From Bacteroidaceae bacterium (GTDB lineage: Bacteria; Bacteroidota; Bacteroidia; Bacteroidales; Bacteroidaceae): a DNA stretch of 42,515 bases. This document shows, piece by piece, positions 9,084 through 18,194 of the stretch (positions within the stretch are counted from its first letter, which is position 1; each line of letters opens with the position of its first letter). Under the pieces are notes generated by a model. It was not told where the DNA came from. It made no database searches and was given only the letters and a program-made list of their open reading frames with translations. The translations under genes and the position numbers were made by a program. The stretch is from assembly GCA_030843315.1 (NCBI GenBank), contig JAUUPT010000035.1, positions 1-42,515 of the forward strand. Direction: 5' to 3'.

Positions 9084-10007
9084 ATGAAACTTCAAAAAAT
9101 ATTAGTCGTTGGAAGTTCCAATACGGATATGGTCATAAAAACAGACCATATTCCTTGTCCGGGAGAAACAATTCTTGGAGAAAATTTCTTAATGAATCCG
9201 GGAGGCAAAGGTGCCAATCAGGCCGTTGCAATTGCCCGTTTAGGTAGTAATGTTACATTTGCCTGCAAAACCGGAAGAGACATTTTTGGTCATCAATCAC
9301 ATCAATTATTCGAGGCAGAAGGCATTGATACTACTTATATCATATCTGATTCCAAATTTGCATCTGGCATCGCAATGATAACAGTAGACAAAAATGCGGA
9401 AAATTGTATAACGGTTTCTTCCGGCGCCAATATGAACTTCAAACCGGCTGATTTGGAGAAATTATCAAAAAGCATAGATGAATTTGATATCGTGCTGATG
9501 CAGTTGGAAATTCCAATGGAAACCGTGGAATATGTAGCCAAACTGGCAGCTGAAAAAGGGAAGAAAGTTATTTTAAACCCAGCACCTGCACCTTCAGTTC
9601 CATTATCAACAGATCTAATCCAATCACTATTTTTGATTACCCCTAATGAAACAGAGGCTGAATTAATAACAGGACAAAAAGTAACAGATATAGAAACCGC
9701 AAAAAAAGCGGCACAAATAATGAGAGACAAAGGTACTAAGAATGTGATTATTACCCTAGGTTCAAAAGGAGCATTAGTATATACCGACACCCTTTGTGAA
9801 GTAATTCCGGCATTTAGAGTTAAAGCTGTAGATACAACCGCAGCAGGTGACATTTTTAATGGGGCGCTGTGTGTAGCCCTTTCAGAAGGTCGTGGTTGGG
9901 CTGAAGCCATCCGCTTTGCCTGCAAAACATCTGCTATCTCCGTAACACGTGTCGGAGCACAGTCATCAGCCCCCTATCGTGCTGAAGTGGATGTGTTCAA
10001 TATTTGA
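9084..10007 (+). CDS. rbsK: Ribokinase (PfkB family)
   Basis: The 307-residue cytoplasmic protein has the normal ribokinase length. It shows the N-terminal VVGSSNTDMVIKTDHIPCPGE, the substrate-loop motif NPGGKGANQAVAIARLG (about 38-54) and the C-terminal ATP and catalytic motif DTTAAGDIFNGAL (250-262) with the base Asp-256. It would phosphorylate ribose to ribose 5-phosphate with ATP. It lies 60 bases after susD on the same strand. This locus has one kinase, whereas the published B. thetaiotaomicron rus locus has two. Another pentose or hexose substrate cannot be excluded, but RpiB in the same operon supports ribose. Confidence 0.9.
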   Translation: MKLQKILVVGSSNTDMVIKTDHIPCPGETILGENFLMNPGGKGANQAVAIARLGSNVTFACKTGRDIFGHQSHQLFEAEGIDTTYIISDSKFASGIAMITVDKNAENCITVSSGANMNFKPADLEKLSKSIDEFDIVLMQLEIPMETVEYVAKLAAEKGKKVILNPAPAPSVPLSTDLIQSLFLITPNETEAELITGQKVTDIETAKKAAQIMRDKGTKNVIITLGSKGALVYTDTLCEVIPAFRVKAVDTTAAGDIFNGALCVALSEGRGWAEAIRFACKTSAISVTRVGAQSSAPYRAEVDVFNI

Positions 10008-10059
10008 TTTACAATTTTCTCAACAATAGCATAAAGTAATCATATTAAATAAGAAACTT

Positions 10060-11607
10060 ATGAAAAAATTATCAGTAATTATAACATTAGCTTTTTTTGC
10101 TCTGGCAAGTGTTTCAACCTTTGCCCAACAACGGCAAGGAACATTGACTATGTCTAAAGAAAAACTATTGGATAAGATAAAAGGATGTTGGGCAGGAAAG
10201 ACGATTGGCGTCACTTATTCCGGCCCGACAGAAGGACGTTGGACCGGTGGTATAATTCAAGACTATATTCCAATAGAATGGCCGGAACATTATATAAAAT
10301 GGTCTTATGAACATCGTGGGGGACTTTATGATGATCTTTATATGGATTTAACCTTTGTCGACGTGATTGAACGTTGTGGTTTAGATGCTCCGATTGATTC
10401 ATTTGCAGTAGCCTTTTCTACCGCAGAATACCCCTTATGGCATGGGAACCAGGCAGCCCGTTACAACATACTGCAAGGCATCAGTCCATCAGTTTCCGGA
10501 AGTTGGAAACATTCGGCCCATGCTGATGATATCGATTATCAAATTGAAGCCGATTTTACAGGTGTGATGAGCCCCGGTATGCCGAATGCCGCCAGTGCCA
10601 TATCCGACAAAGTTGGACACATGATTTCATCAGGAGCAGGCTATTACGGAGGAGTTTATGTAGGAGCAATGATTTCCCTTGCATTCAGATATGATGATGT
10701 GGAAACCGTTGTGACAGAGGCTCTGAAAACCATTCCTCAAGAAAGCCGTTTCCATCAGTGCATGACAGATGTTATCAGCTGGTATCATCAATATCCCGAT
10801 GACTGGAAAAGTACATGGTGGGAAATTGAGAAGAAGTATGATGATGACCGATGCCCCAATTGCATTTTTGTATCATCCAATATTGATGCTATGTTGAATT
10901 GTGCATATGTTGTCTTAGGACTTCTGTACGGTAATGGCGATTTCACAAAGACCATTGACATCTCTACCCGTTGCGGCATGGATTCCGATTGCAATCCTTC
11001 CACTGCCGGTGGCATCTTGGGCACAATTATTGGCTATAGCAGGATTCCCGAATTCTGGATGAAAGAATTATATGAAGCAGAAGACCTAAATTTTTCCTAT
11101 ATAGATATTTCATTGAACAAAGCTTATCAGATGAGTTTCAATCATGCCCTTCAGATGATACAGCGCAACCACGGGGAAATATATGATAAAGAAGTAGTTA
11201 TCAAATTACAAGAACCCGAAGCCGTACCTTTCGAAGAATCATATCCGGGGATGTATCCGTACAGTAAGATTACATTCGGAGATCCGTATCTTCGCGGCAA
11301 ATCTATTCAGCAACTGGGAGAGGTAGCATTTGAAGGAAACGGCATCGTGGTGAGCGGAAGTGTAAAATCCAAAGATAACAACTATATCGCTTTGTTGGAA
11401 GTATATCTAGATGGTCAACTTCATTCAACAGTGAAACTACCCGCCAAACGGAATGACCGCTGTCAGGAACTTTATTATAATCCGGAACTGATGTTAGGCA
11501 ACCATACCATTTACTTCAAATGGCTCAATCCCGCAGAAGATGTAGACATCAATGCGCAATATGCAATTGTATATAGTAACAAGCCTTATGAAAACCCTTT
11601 TAAATAA
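10060..11607 (+). CDS. Exported ADP-ribosylglycohydrolase-family (DraG/ARH-like) enzyme 1
   Basis: The 515-residue protein has a cleavable signal peptide (cut near STFAQQ), so it is probably periplasmic. The ARH/DraG fold is marked by KIKGCWAGKTIGVTYSGPTE (40-58), DDLYMDLTF (91-99), HADDIDYQIEAD (154-165), YGGVYVGAM (196-204) and DSDCNPSTAGGILGTIIG (308-325). Asp residues 91, 92, 96, 308 and 310 would bind the metal pair. The first acidic cluster (DDxYMDLT) differs from the usual TDDT. The last 120 residues form a beta-rich extra domain (EVYLDGQLHSTVKL). Family members cleave ADP-ribosyl bonds; the actual riboside here is unknown. The next gene, 10 bases on, is a close paralogue. Confidence 0.85.
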   Translation: MKKLSVIITLAFFALASVSTFAQQRQGTLTMSKEKLLDKIKGCWAGKTIGVTYSGPTEGRWTGGIIQDYIPIEWPEHYIKWSYEHRGGLYDDLYMDLTFVDVIERCGLDAPIDSFAVAFSTAEYPLWHGNQAARYNILQGISPSVSGSWKHSAHADDIDYQIEADFTGVMSPGMPNAASAISDKVGHMISSGAGYYGGVYVGAMISLAFRYDDVETVVTEALKTIPQESRFHQCMTDVISWYHQYPDDWKSTWWEIEKKYDDDRCPNCIFVSSNIDAMLNCAYVVLGLLYGNGDFTKTIDISTRCGMDSDCNPSTAGGILGTIIGYSRIPEFWMKELYEAEDLNFSYIDISLNKAYQMSFNHALQMIQRNHGEIYDKEVVIKLQEPEAVPFEESYPGMYPYSKITFGDPYLRGKSIQQLGEVAFEGNGIVVSGSVKSKDNNYIALLEVYLDGQLHSTVKLPAKRNDRCQELYYNPELMLGNHTIYFKWLNPAEDVDINAQYAIVYSNKPYENPFK

Positions 11608-11617
11608 AATATTAGTC

Positions 11618-13219
11618 ATGAAGAAATCAAATATAATCACACTATTCTCAGCCCTTGTAATAGGTTGTACAATGAGCAGTTGTAATCAGCAACAGCAACG
11701 TTCGACAACAGAAGTGTTGGGAAATGAGGTTACAATAACCAAAGAAGTATTGATGGATAAAATCAAAGGCGGTTGGGCAGGACAAACCATCGGTTGTACC
11801 TATGGCGGTCCTACCGAATTCCGTTATCCGGGTACTCTCATTCAGAACAATATTCCCATTGAATGGCCTGAACATTATATAAAGTGGTACTATAACAATT
11901 TCCCAGGTCTGTATGATGACATCTATATGGATTTGACCTTTGTAGAAGTATTTGAACGCTGTGGATTAGACGCTCCAGTCGATTCATTTGCTTTAGCATT
12001 TGCACATGCAGATTACCCTTTATGGCATGCCAATCAAGCAGCCCGTGCAAATATTTTAAAAGGGATCATGCCTCCGGCATCCGGCGATTGGAAACATTCA
12101 GCCCATGCGGATGACATTGACTACCAAATTGAAGCAGACTACGCTGGTTTAATGAGTCCAGGTATGCCTAACTCCGCCAATGCCATCTCTGATAAAATCG
12201 GCCATATTATGAATTATGGAGACGGTTGGTACGGAGGTGTTTATGTAGGTACCATGTACTCATTGGCTTTCATATATGACAATGTTGAAACTATTGTGTC
12301 TGAGGGCCTGAAAGCCATTCCTGAAAGAAGCCGTTTTTACAGATGTATTGCAGATGTAATTGAATGGCACAAACAATATCCTAATGATTGGAAACAGGCA
12401 TGGGCAGAAGTCGAAAAGAAATATGATGAAGACTTGAGTTGCCCTGAAGGCATCTTCCAACCATTCAATATTGATGCAATGCTGAATAGTGCATATGTTG
12501 TCATTGGTTTGCTATATGGTCAGGGTGATTTTGCCAGAACCATTGACATAGCGACCCGTTGCGGACAGGACTCAGATTGTAACCCTGCAACAGCCGGTGG
12601 AATTTTAGCCACTATAATAGGGTATAGTAACATCCCAGAATATTGGAAAAATAATCTACATGAAGTAGAAGACCTAAACTTCGAATATACAACTATTTCG
12701 CTGAATAAGACATACAGCATGAGCTTCAAACATGCATTACAGATGATTGAACGTAATGGCGGTAAAGTAAACGATAATGAAGTAATAATAAAGACGCAAA
12801 AAATTGAACCAGTAAGATTCGAACAATCATATCCCGACCTCTATCCCGTTAAAGTCAACAAATATGGTAAAAGTCGTGGTTTTGGTCCCTCTAGCGGCGT
12901 AACCATAGCAGAAATCGGCAATATCGAGTTTAACGGTTGTGGTATCATCATATGCGGTGAAGTACGTGCAGAAGATCAGGATTATGCCGCTCAAGTAGAG
13001 GTATATTTAGATGGAAATAAAATATCTACCGAAGCGTTAGCAGCTGACTCCAAAAGAAGGAACTTAGAAGTCTATTACAATCCGCAAATCGAGTTGGGAC
13101 ATCACACACTTTCATTCAAGTGGATCAATCCCGCCAAGGGAGCCACTATAAATGTCAGCAAATCTATTATTTTTTCCAACAAGCCAGTTATCAATCAATT
13201 AGCACCTATCAATCAATAA
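11618..13219 (+). CDS. ADP-ribosylglycohydrolase-family lipoprotein, paralogue 2
   Basis: The ATG at 11618 (MKKSNIITLFSALVIGCTMSSC) gives 533 residues; a longer frame starting at 11552 overlaps the upstream gene. The signal has lipobox VIGC, with MSSC as the alternative, so it is probably a lipoprotein, unlike paralogue 1. The motifs are parallel: KIKGGWAGQTIGCTYGGPTE, DDIYMDLTF, HADDIDYQIEAD, YGGVYVGTM and DSDCNPATAGGILATIIG, followed by the same beta-rich C-terminal domain (EVYLDGNKISTEAL). The pair clearly arose by tandem duplication, and the different anchoring suggests they act in different places or on successive products. The linkage cleaved is inferred from family only. Confidence 0.85.
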   Translation: MKKSNIITLFSALVIGCTMSSCNQQQQRSTTEVLGNEVTITKEVLMDKIKGGWAGQTIGCTYGGPTEFRYPGTLIQNNIPIEWPEHYIKWYYNNFPGLYDDIYMDLTFVEVFERCGLDAPVDSFALAFAHADYPLWHANQAARANILKGIMPPASGDWKHSAHADDIDYQIEADYAGLMSPGMPNSANAISDKIGHIMNYGDGWYGGVYVGTMYSLAFIYDNVETIVSEGLKAIPERSRFYRCIADVIEWHKQYPNDWKQAWAEVEKKYDEDLSCPEGIFQPFNIDAMLNSAYVVIGLLYGQGDFARTIDIATRCGQDSDCNPATAGGILATIIGYSNIPEYWKNNLHEVEDLNFEYTTISLNKTYSMSFKHALQMIERNGGKVNDNEVIIKTQKIEPVRFEQSYPDLYPVKVNKYGKSRGFGPSSGVTIAEIGNIEFNGCGIIICGEVRAEDQDYAAQVEVYLDGNKISTEALAADSKRRNLEVYYNPQIELGHHTLSFKWINPAKGATINVSKSIIFSNKPVINQLAPINQ

Positions 13220-13229
13220 ATTCAATATT

Positions 13230-14231
13230 ATGTTTATAATTCAGAATTATTCATTAGCAGTATTCTTCTGCTTCATCACAATGTTATGTTGGGGCTCTTG
13301 GGGAAATACACAAAAATTGGCAGCAAAAACATGGCGGTATGAACTCTTCTATTGGGACTATGTAATTGGAGTATTGGCGTGTTCTCTAATCTTTGCACTG
13401 ACATTAGGCAGTTCCGGCAGCGAAGGCAGAAGTTTCTACACAGACTTAATGCAAGCTGATCCTATGAACATTTTAAGTGCTTTTATTGGCGGAGTTGTAT
13501 TCAATGCATCAAACATTCTCCTCTCTGCCGCCATCGCACTATGTGGTTTATCTGTAGCATTTCCTGTGGGAGTCGGCTTGGCATTGGTATTAGGAGTACT
13601 TATCAACTATTTTGGTGCAGCGAAAGGAGAACCTCTTTATATTTTCGTGGGAGTATTACTTATCATCATTGCCATAATACTAAATAGTATCGCCTATAAA
13701 AAAGCCGACAAAGATTCAGGGAAACTCACAACCAAAGGAATTCTTATTTCCTTAGCAGCTGGCATAATCATGTCTCTGTTCTTCCGTTTTGTCGCAGCAT
13801 CAGTCGATCTGAATAATTTTGCGAATCCAGAAACAGGCAAAATGACTCCGTATACAGCTGTATTCATTTTTGCTGTAGGTGTATTTCTCAGCAATTTTAT
13901 ATTCAATACAATTGCAATGGTACATCCGGTAAACGGTGAGCCAGTGTCCATTAAAGACTATTTCAAAGGCTCTCCCAAAACTCACTTAGTAGGAATCTTG
14001 GGAGGTATCATCTGGTGTATCGGAGAATCATTCAGCATGATTGCTTCTGAAAAAGCTGGAGCAGCGATTTCTTACGGCTTAGGGCAAGGAGCCACTTTAG
14101 TATCTGCACTTTGGGGCATCTTTATTTGGAAAGAATTCAAAAACGCTCCACAGGTATCCAGACAACTGAATGTAGGAATGTTCATTCTATTCATTATTGG
14201 CTTGGGATGCCTGATTTATGCCGGAGCATAA
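13230..14231 (+). CDS. GRP/RhaT-type sugar permease (probable ribose importer)
   Basis: The 333-residue protein is almost wholly hydrophobic, with about ten membrane helices, as in the drug/metabolite superfamily. MLCWGSWGNTQKLAAKTWRYELFYWDY near the N-terminus, GGVVFNASNILLSAAIALCGLSVAFPVGVGLAL in the middle and EKAGAAISYGLGQGATLVSALWGIFIWKEF near the end are typical of the GRP/RhaT sugar-proton symporter group. It would move the freed sugar from periplasm to cytoplasm, where ribokinase is the next step. It begins 10 bases after the lipoprotein gene, inside the operon. Ribose as substrate is an inference from its neighbours. Confidence 0.85.
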   Translation: MFIIQNYSLAVFFCFITMLCWGSWGNTQKLAAKTWRYELFYWDYVIGVLACSLIFALTLGSSGSEGRSFYTDLMQADPMNILSAFIGGVVFNASNILLSAAIALCGLSVAFPVGVGLALVLGVLINYFGAAKGEPLYIFVGVLLIIIAIILNSIAYKKADKDSGKLTTKGILISLAAGIIMSLFFRFVAASVDLNNFANPETGKMTPYTAVFIFAVGVFLSNFIFNTIAMVHPVNGEPVSIKDYFKGSPKTHLVGILGGIIWCIGESFSMIASEKAGAAISYGLGQGATLVSALWGIFIWKEFKNAPQVSRQLNVGMFILFIIGLGCLIYAGA

Positions 14232-14261
14232 AAGAGGACAGACAAAATATAACCAATGTGA

Positions 14262-14287
14262 TGAGGATGTGCGAAATCACATCCTCA
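14262..14287 (+). terminator. Intercistronic hairpin between permease and esterase genes
   Basis: A perfect 10-bp stem (TGAGGATGTG at 14262-14271 with CACATCCTCA at 14278-14287) closes a 6-nt loop in the 76-base gap. Only a weak T-rich tail follows (CCTTATTCC). It is more likely a partial terminator or an mRNA-stability element that lowers expression of downstream genes than a full stop. Confidence 0.5.
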
Positions 14288-14307
14288 CCTTATTCCACTA
14301 TCAGACT

Positions 14308-15969
14308 ATGAAGACACTATTTCTAAGATTTATTTTAATCGCTTCTTGCTTATTTACCATTTGTAGAAGCACTAAGGGAACTAACTCCAATGAGGACATC
14401 AGACCACTCCCCGGAGAAATTATTTCATCCCAAAAGGGTACAACAACCGATACACAATCGGGAAAAGTTGCCGGATATATAGTAGACGGAGTATATACCT
14501 ATAAAGGCATTCCATATGCAAAAGCCGAACGTTTCATGGAGCCACAGGTTCCTGATTGCTGGGAGGGCATCAAAGGATGCCATATATATGGACCGACTTG
14601 TCCACAAGAGAAACGCCCATTGATAAAACAAATGAACGATGACGACAGTTTCGCCTTCCAAAGGAACGATGGATACTCGGATGAAGATTGCCTCCGCCTA
14701 AACATCTGGACCAAAGGACTAAATGACGGAAAAAAGCGTCCGATAATGGTTTGGATCCATGGTGGTGGTTACGCCTATGGTTCCTGCCATGAAATGCCGG
14801 CATACGATGGCACCAATCTTGCAGAAAAAGGAGATGTAGTAGTCGTTTCCCTAAATCACCGCTTAAACGTGCTTGGCTATTTGGACCTTTCCGCTTATGG
14901 CGAAAAGTATGCCCATTCAGGGAATGCAGGTATATTGGATTTGATAGCCGCTCTACAATGGATACAAAAGAACATCAGGAACTTCGGCGGTGACCCCGAT
15001 AATGTAACAATCTTCGGCCAATCTGGCGGCGGTGGCAAAGTATCTACGCTTCTATCTACCCCTTATGCCAAAGGGCTGTTTCACAAGGCAATTATCCAAA
15101 GCGGCTCACAGCTACGTACCATGGAGCAGAAATACTCGCACAAAATAGCCTCTATTGTTCTGAAGGAACTAGGATTGCAACCATACCAGGTAGACAGCTT
15201 GCAGAGAGTACCTTACGAACAACTGTTCAACGCAGGAATCAAAGCTGTAGAAACCACACGTATTGAAGCTGAACAAGAAGGCTTTGATTGTTTCATATTT
15301 GGGCTTAGCCCAGTAGTCGATGGCGATGTATTGCCTACCCAGCCTTTTGACAAACAGGCGCCCGAGGTGTCAAGGGACATTCCAATGATGATCGGATCTA
15401 CCTTGAACGAATTCTGCAAAGCTTCCTATGTACCTTTTTTCCGTAACCTGTCGGAAGAGAAAGTTATGGAACAAATCAATCAAAAATTCGGCAGTCGCAG
15501 CAACGACTACCTACAAGCATTTGCTAAAGCCTATCCTAACTACAAACCACAAGACCTGATTGACATTGACAACCGTTTCCGAGTATTTGCTACCAAGCAA
15601 GCAGCTTTGAAGGCAAAGCAAGAGGGAGCCGCCGTATATACCTATCTATTTACATGGCAATCACCGGCAATGGATGGCATATACCGCGCCTACCATTGTA
15701 TGGAAATTCCATTCGTCTTTAATAACGTAGTATTGCAAGCATCCATGACAGGTGGTGGAAGAGAAGCACGCGTTTTAGCCGATAAGATGAGCCGAGCCTG
15801 GATAAACTTTGCACATACCGGTAACCCCAATGCAGAAGGGCTTCCTCTATGGATACCTTACACCGAAAAAGAAGCTACTATGATATTCGACAATCAATGT
15901 GAAGTAAAATATGGTTTTGACAGGGAGCTAACCAATATCCTCGGAGATTTTCTCCCTCTGCCATTTTAG
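14308..15969 (+). CDS. Secreted type-B carboxylesterase
   Basis: The ATG at 14308 (MKTLFLRFILIASCLF) gives 553 residues; a longer frame overlaps the permease. IASC at 11-14 is a possible lipobox, so it may be a lipoprotein, otherwise a Sec substrate. It is an alpha/beta hydrolase of the carboxylesterase type-B family: YKGIPYAKAERF, oxyanion hole HGGGYAYGS, nucleophile Ser-239 in GQSGGG (instead of the usual GESAG), Glu-368 (STLNEF) and His-463 (YHCMEIPFVF). It would hydrolyse carboxylic esters in the periplasm or at the outer membrane. In this operon it may deacylate an ester-bearing riboside, such as an acylated ribose or an acidic-residue ADP-ribosyl ester, but the substrate is unknown. Confidence 0.85.
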   Translation: MKTLFLRFILIASCLFTICRSTKGTNSNEDIRPLPGEIISSQKGTTTDTQSGKVAGYIVDGVYTYKGIPYAKAERFMEPQVPDCWEGIKGCHIYGPTCPQEKRPLIKQMNDDDSFAFQRNDGYSDEDCLRLNIWTKGLNDGKKRPIMVWIHGGGYAYGSCHEMPAYDGTNLAEKGDVVVVSLNHRLNVLGYLDLSAYGEKYAHSGNAGILDLIAALQWIQKNIRNFGGDPDNVTIFGQSGGGGKVSTLLSTPYAKGLFHKAIIQSGSQLRTMEQKYSHKIASIVLKELGLQPYQVDSLQRVPYEQLFNAGIKAVETTRIEAEQEGFDCFIFGLSPVVDGDVLPTQPFDKQAPEVSRDIPMMIGSTLNEFCKASYVPFFRNLSEEKVMEQINQKFGSRSNDYLQAFAKAYPNYKPQDLIDIDNRFRVFATKQAALKAKQEGAAVYTYLFTWQSPAMDGIYRAYHCMEIPFVFNNVVLQASMTGGGREARVLADKMSRAWINFAHTGNPNAEGLPLWIPYTEKEATMIFDNQCEVKYGFDRELTNILGDFLPLPF

Positions 15970-16052
15970 TCAAAATCCCATTTTCATCACATTTCTTTAT
16001 CAACTTATGAATACACTATTTCCTAATAACAACTAAATATCTGATATAAGTT

Positions 16053-16562
16053 ATGAAGGACGCAAAATCTAACCATGAAATATGGATTGCCAACGACCAT
16101 AGAGGTTACCCTCTGAAATGTTTGATCACAAACTATCTTACAAAGAACGATATTCCATTTAAGGACATTGGAAGTAATTCCGAAGAAACAGTCCGGTATC
16201 CCTATTATGCAGCTACAGTAGCGCATGCTGTCTCCCAAGGTATTGTAAAAAGAGGCATTCTTATCTGCTCTACCGGAATTGGCATGAGTATCATGGCTAA
16301 CAAATTCAAAGGTGCACGGGCCTCACTATGCACCGATACCTATATGGCAAAAATGACCCGTAAGCATAATGATTCCAATATATTATGCTTAGGTGGTAAA
16401 ATTACTGGAGACTTCGAAGCTATAGCTATCCTTGATATATGGCTCAATACAGACTTTGAGGGAGAAAGGCATAGTCTCTCTCTCAAAGAAATAGCAGAAG
16501 TCGAAGATGTAATATACAACCCTGAAGATTGGGTTCCTAATTTCAGAATAAATAAAGAATAG
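16053..16562 (+). CDS. rpiB: Ribose-5-phosphate isomerase B (RpiB/LacAB family)
   Basis: The 169-residue cytoplasmic protein has the complete family pattern: ANDHRGYPLK (13-22), DIGSNSEETVRYPYYA, the active-site loop GILICSTGIGMSIMANKFKGARA with Cys-72, RKHNDSNILCLGG with His-105, and a C-terminal FEGERH. RpiB interconverts ribose 5-phosphate and ribulose 5-phosphate, the step after ribokinase, and so links the locus to the pentose phosphate pathway. The common CGTG is CSTG here. Related isomerases act on allose or galactose 6-phosphates, so specificity is supported by context rather than proven. Confidence 0.88.
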   Translation: MKDAKSNHEIWIANDHRGYPLKCLITNYLTKNDIPFKDIGSNSEETVRYPYYAATVAHAVSQGIVKRGILICSTGIGMSIMANKFKGARASLCTDTYMAKMTRKHNDSNILCLGGKITGDFEAIAILDIWLNTDFEGERHSLSLKEIAEVEDVIYNPEDWVPNFRINKE

Positions 16563-16587
16563 ATATACAGCTAATTAGTAATAAATA

Positions 16588-18153
16588 ATGTATAATCAGA
16601 AAATGAGAGATACTTGGATAGCAATGTTTATTGTGTTGGGCTTCGGGGTTGTTCCCTTTCAGAAAGCATTCCCACAAGAAAAAATGACTGTATCTGTAGA
16701 AACTATAGTTGACAAAATCCGTGGTGGTTTATTGGGACAAATGTTAGGAAACCTAAACGGGCTTCATCATGAGTTCAAATATAATGATTTACCAGGAAAT
16801 GTATTGAATTATACCCCTGCTCTGCCTAACGGCGCCCGAACAGATGATGATACTGATTTTGAGTGGCTCTATATTTATGAAATGCAGAAAAAGCGGGAAG
16901 TTTTTTTAGATCCCGAATACATTGCAAATATTTGGATAGAACATGTGAACGACGGCGTATGGTTTTCCAACCGTTTTGCTCGTTATTTAATGGATATTGG
17001 ATTTAAACCTCCTTACACTGGATATACAGAATTCAATCCTTGGGCTGAGTTCAATATTTCCGGTCAGTTCCTATGCGAAACATTTGGGCTTATAGCCCCA
17101 GCGATGCCACAGACAGCAGCCAAAATTGGGCTTAACTATACTACTGTAGCAATTAACAGCGAACCAGCGCAGACTACCCAATTGTTCACTACTATGATAG
17201 CAACAGCTTTCGTTGAAAGTGATATGGACAAAATAATAGATGCCGGTGTAGCAGCCCTCGACAACAAAAGTATAATCAAGCAAATCATTACTGATATAAG
17301 GCAATGGTATAAAGAAAATCCTGCCGATTGGCGAAAAACAAGAATACTCTTGAAAGAAAAATATATGAAAGAGGGGGGTAGACTGCGGGATAGAAACGGA
17401 TATGAATTTAATACAGGAGCCATCATTGCAGCATTATTATATGGCAATGGAGATTTTGCCGAATCAATCAAATTATCATTCAATTTGGGTTGGGATGCCG
17501 ACTGTAATGCAGCAACTGTGGGTACCATCCTTGGGACCATCAAAGGATATCGTTGGATGATGACCCAAAACAAACCCAATGAGCCCTTGTGGCAGGTTGT
17601 TGACAGGTATAGAAACACCTCACGCAACAATATGCCTATGAATGAAACCATTACTAGCTTTGCTGATCGTCTGATTGAACTATTTGAAATGATTAATACC
17701 GAAAACGGAGGAAGCAAAAAACTCAAAAGCAATATAATGGTGTATGAGATTCCAACCGAAAGCCCTTCTCCTGTTACTTTTTTAGTTCAATCAGACAGAA
17801 AATCTGAACTTCGTAGAAGTTTCGACAAACAAATTAAGATTGACTTCAACAGTGATAATCGGGAAGTAAGAGCCAAAGCTACTTATATGGCTATCTGCCT
17901 TGATATGGACGAATTATTCCAAAAAGAGAATCCCCAAAAATGGGAAGCTGCCTGCTACGAATTAAGTGGATACTGGAAAATAATGAGTAATATCTTTGAA
18001 GTTATACATGGCAACTCAAAAAATATTCTTGAATTCTCAAAAAAATTTCAAAAAGCTGGCTTTAAAACCCCACTAAAGAGAAGTGAGGACAGAGATAATA
18101 ATATATATACCGATAAAGAATTTTGGAAAGATCCTAAAACTCTTTACAAATGA
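16588..18153 (+). CDS. Exported ADP-ribosylglycohydrolase-family enzyme 3 (divergent)
   Basis: The protein has 521 residues, with a signal peptide ending near KAFPQE (Met-6 is an alternative start). It keeps the classical first metal motif TDDDTDFEW (85-93), which paralogues 1 and 2 lack. It also has KIRGGLLGQMLGN (43-55) and the final acidic motif GWDADCNAATVGTILGTIKG with Asp near 303 and 305. The middle lacks HADDIDYQ. After about residue 370 there is a different, largely helical extension of about 150 residues rich in Lys and Glu. It is the last gene of the operon, 25 bases after rpiB. The classical motif makes it the best candidate here for a true ADP-ribosyl hydrolase. Confidence 0.82.
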   Translation: MYNQKMRDTWIAMFIVLGFGVVPFQKAFPQEKMTVSVETIVDKIRGGLLGQMLGNLNGLHHEFKYNDLPGNVLNYTPALPNGARTDDDTDFEWLYIYEMQKKREVFLDPEYIANIWIEHVNDGVWFSNRFARYLMDIGFKPPYTGYTEFNPWAEFNISGQFLCETFGLIAPAMPQTAAKIGLNYTTVAINSEPAQTTQLFTTMIATAFVESDMDKIIDAGVAALDNKSIIKQIITDIRQWYKENPADWRKTRILLKEKYMKEGGRLRDRNGYEFNTGAIIAALLYGNGDFAESIKLSFNLGWDADCNAATVGTILGTIKGYRWMMTQNKPNEPLWQVVDRYRNTSRNNMPMNETITSFADRLIELFEMINTENGGSKKLKSNIMVYEIPTESPSPVTFLVQSDRKSELRRSFDKQIKIDFNSDNREVRAKATYMAICLDMDELFQKENPQKWEAACYELSGYWKIMSNIFEVIHGNSKNILEFSKKFQKAGFKTPLKRSEDRDNNIYTDKEFWKDPKTLYK

Positions 18154-18194
18154 GGATACTCAAAGAATAAGATCTAAGTTATGTAGAAAATACA

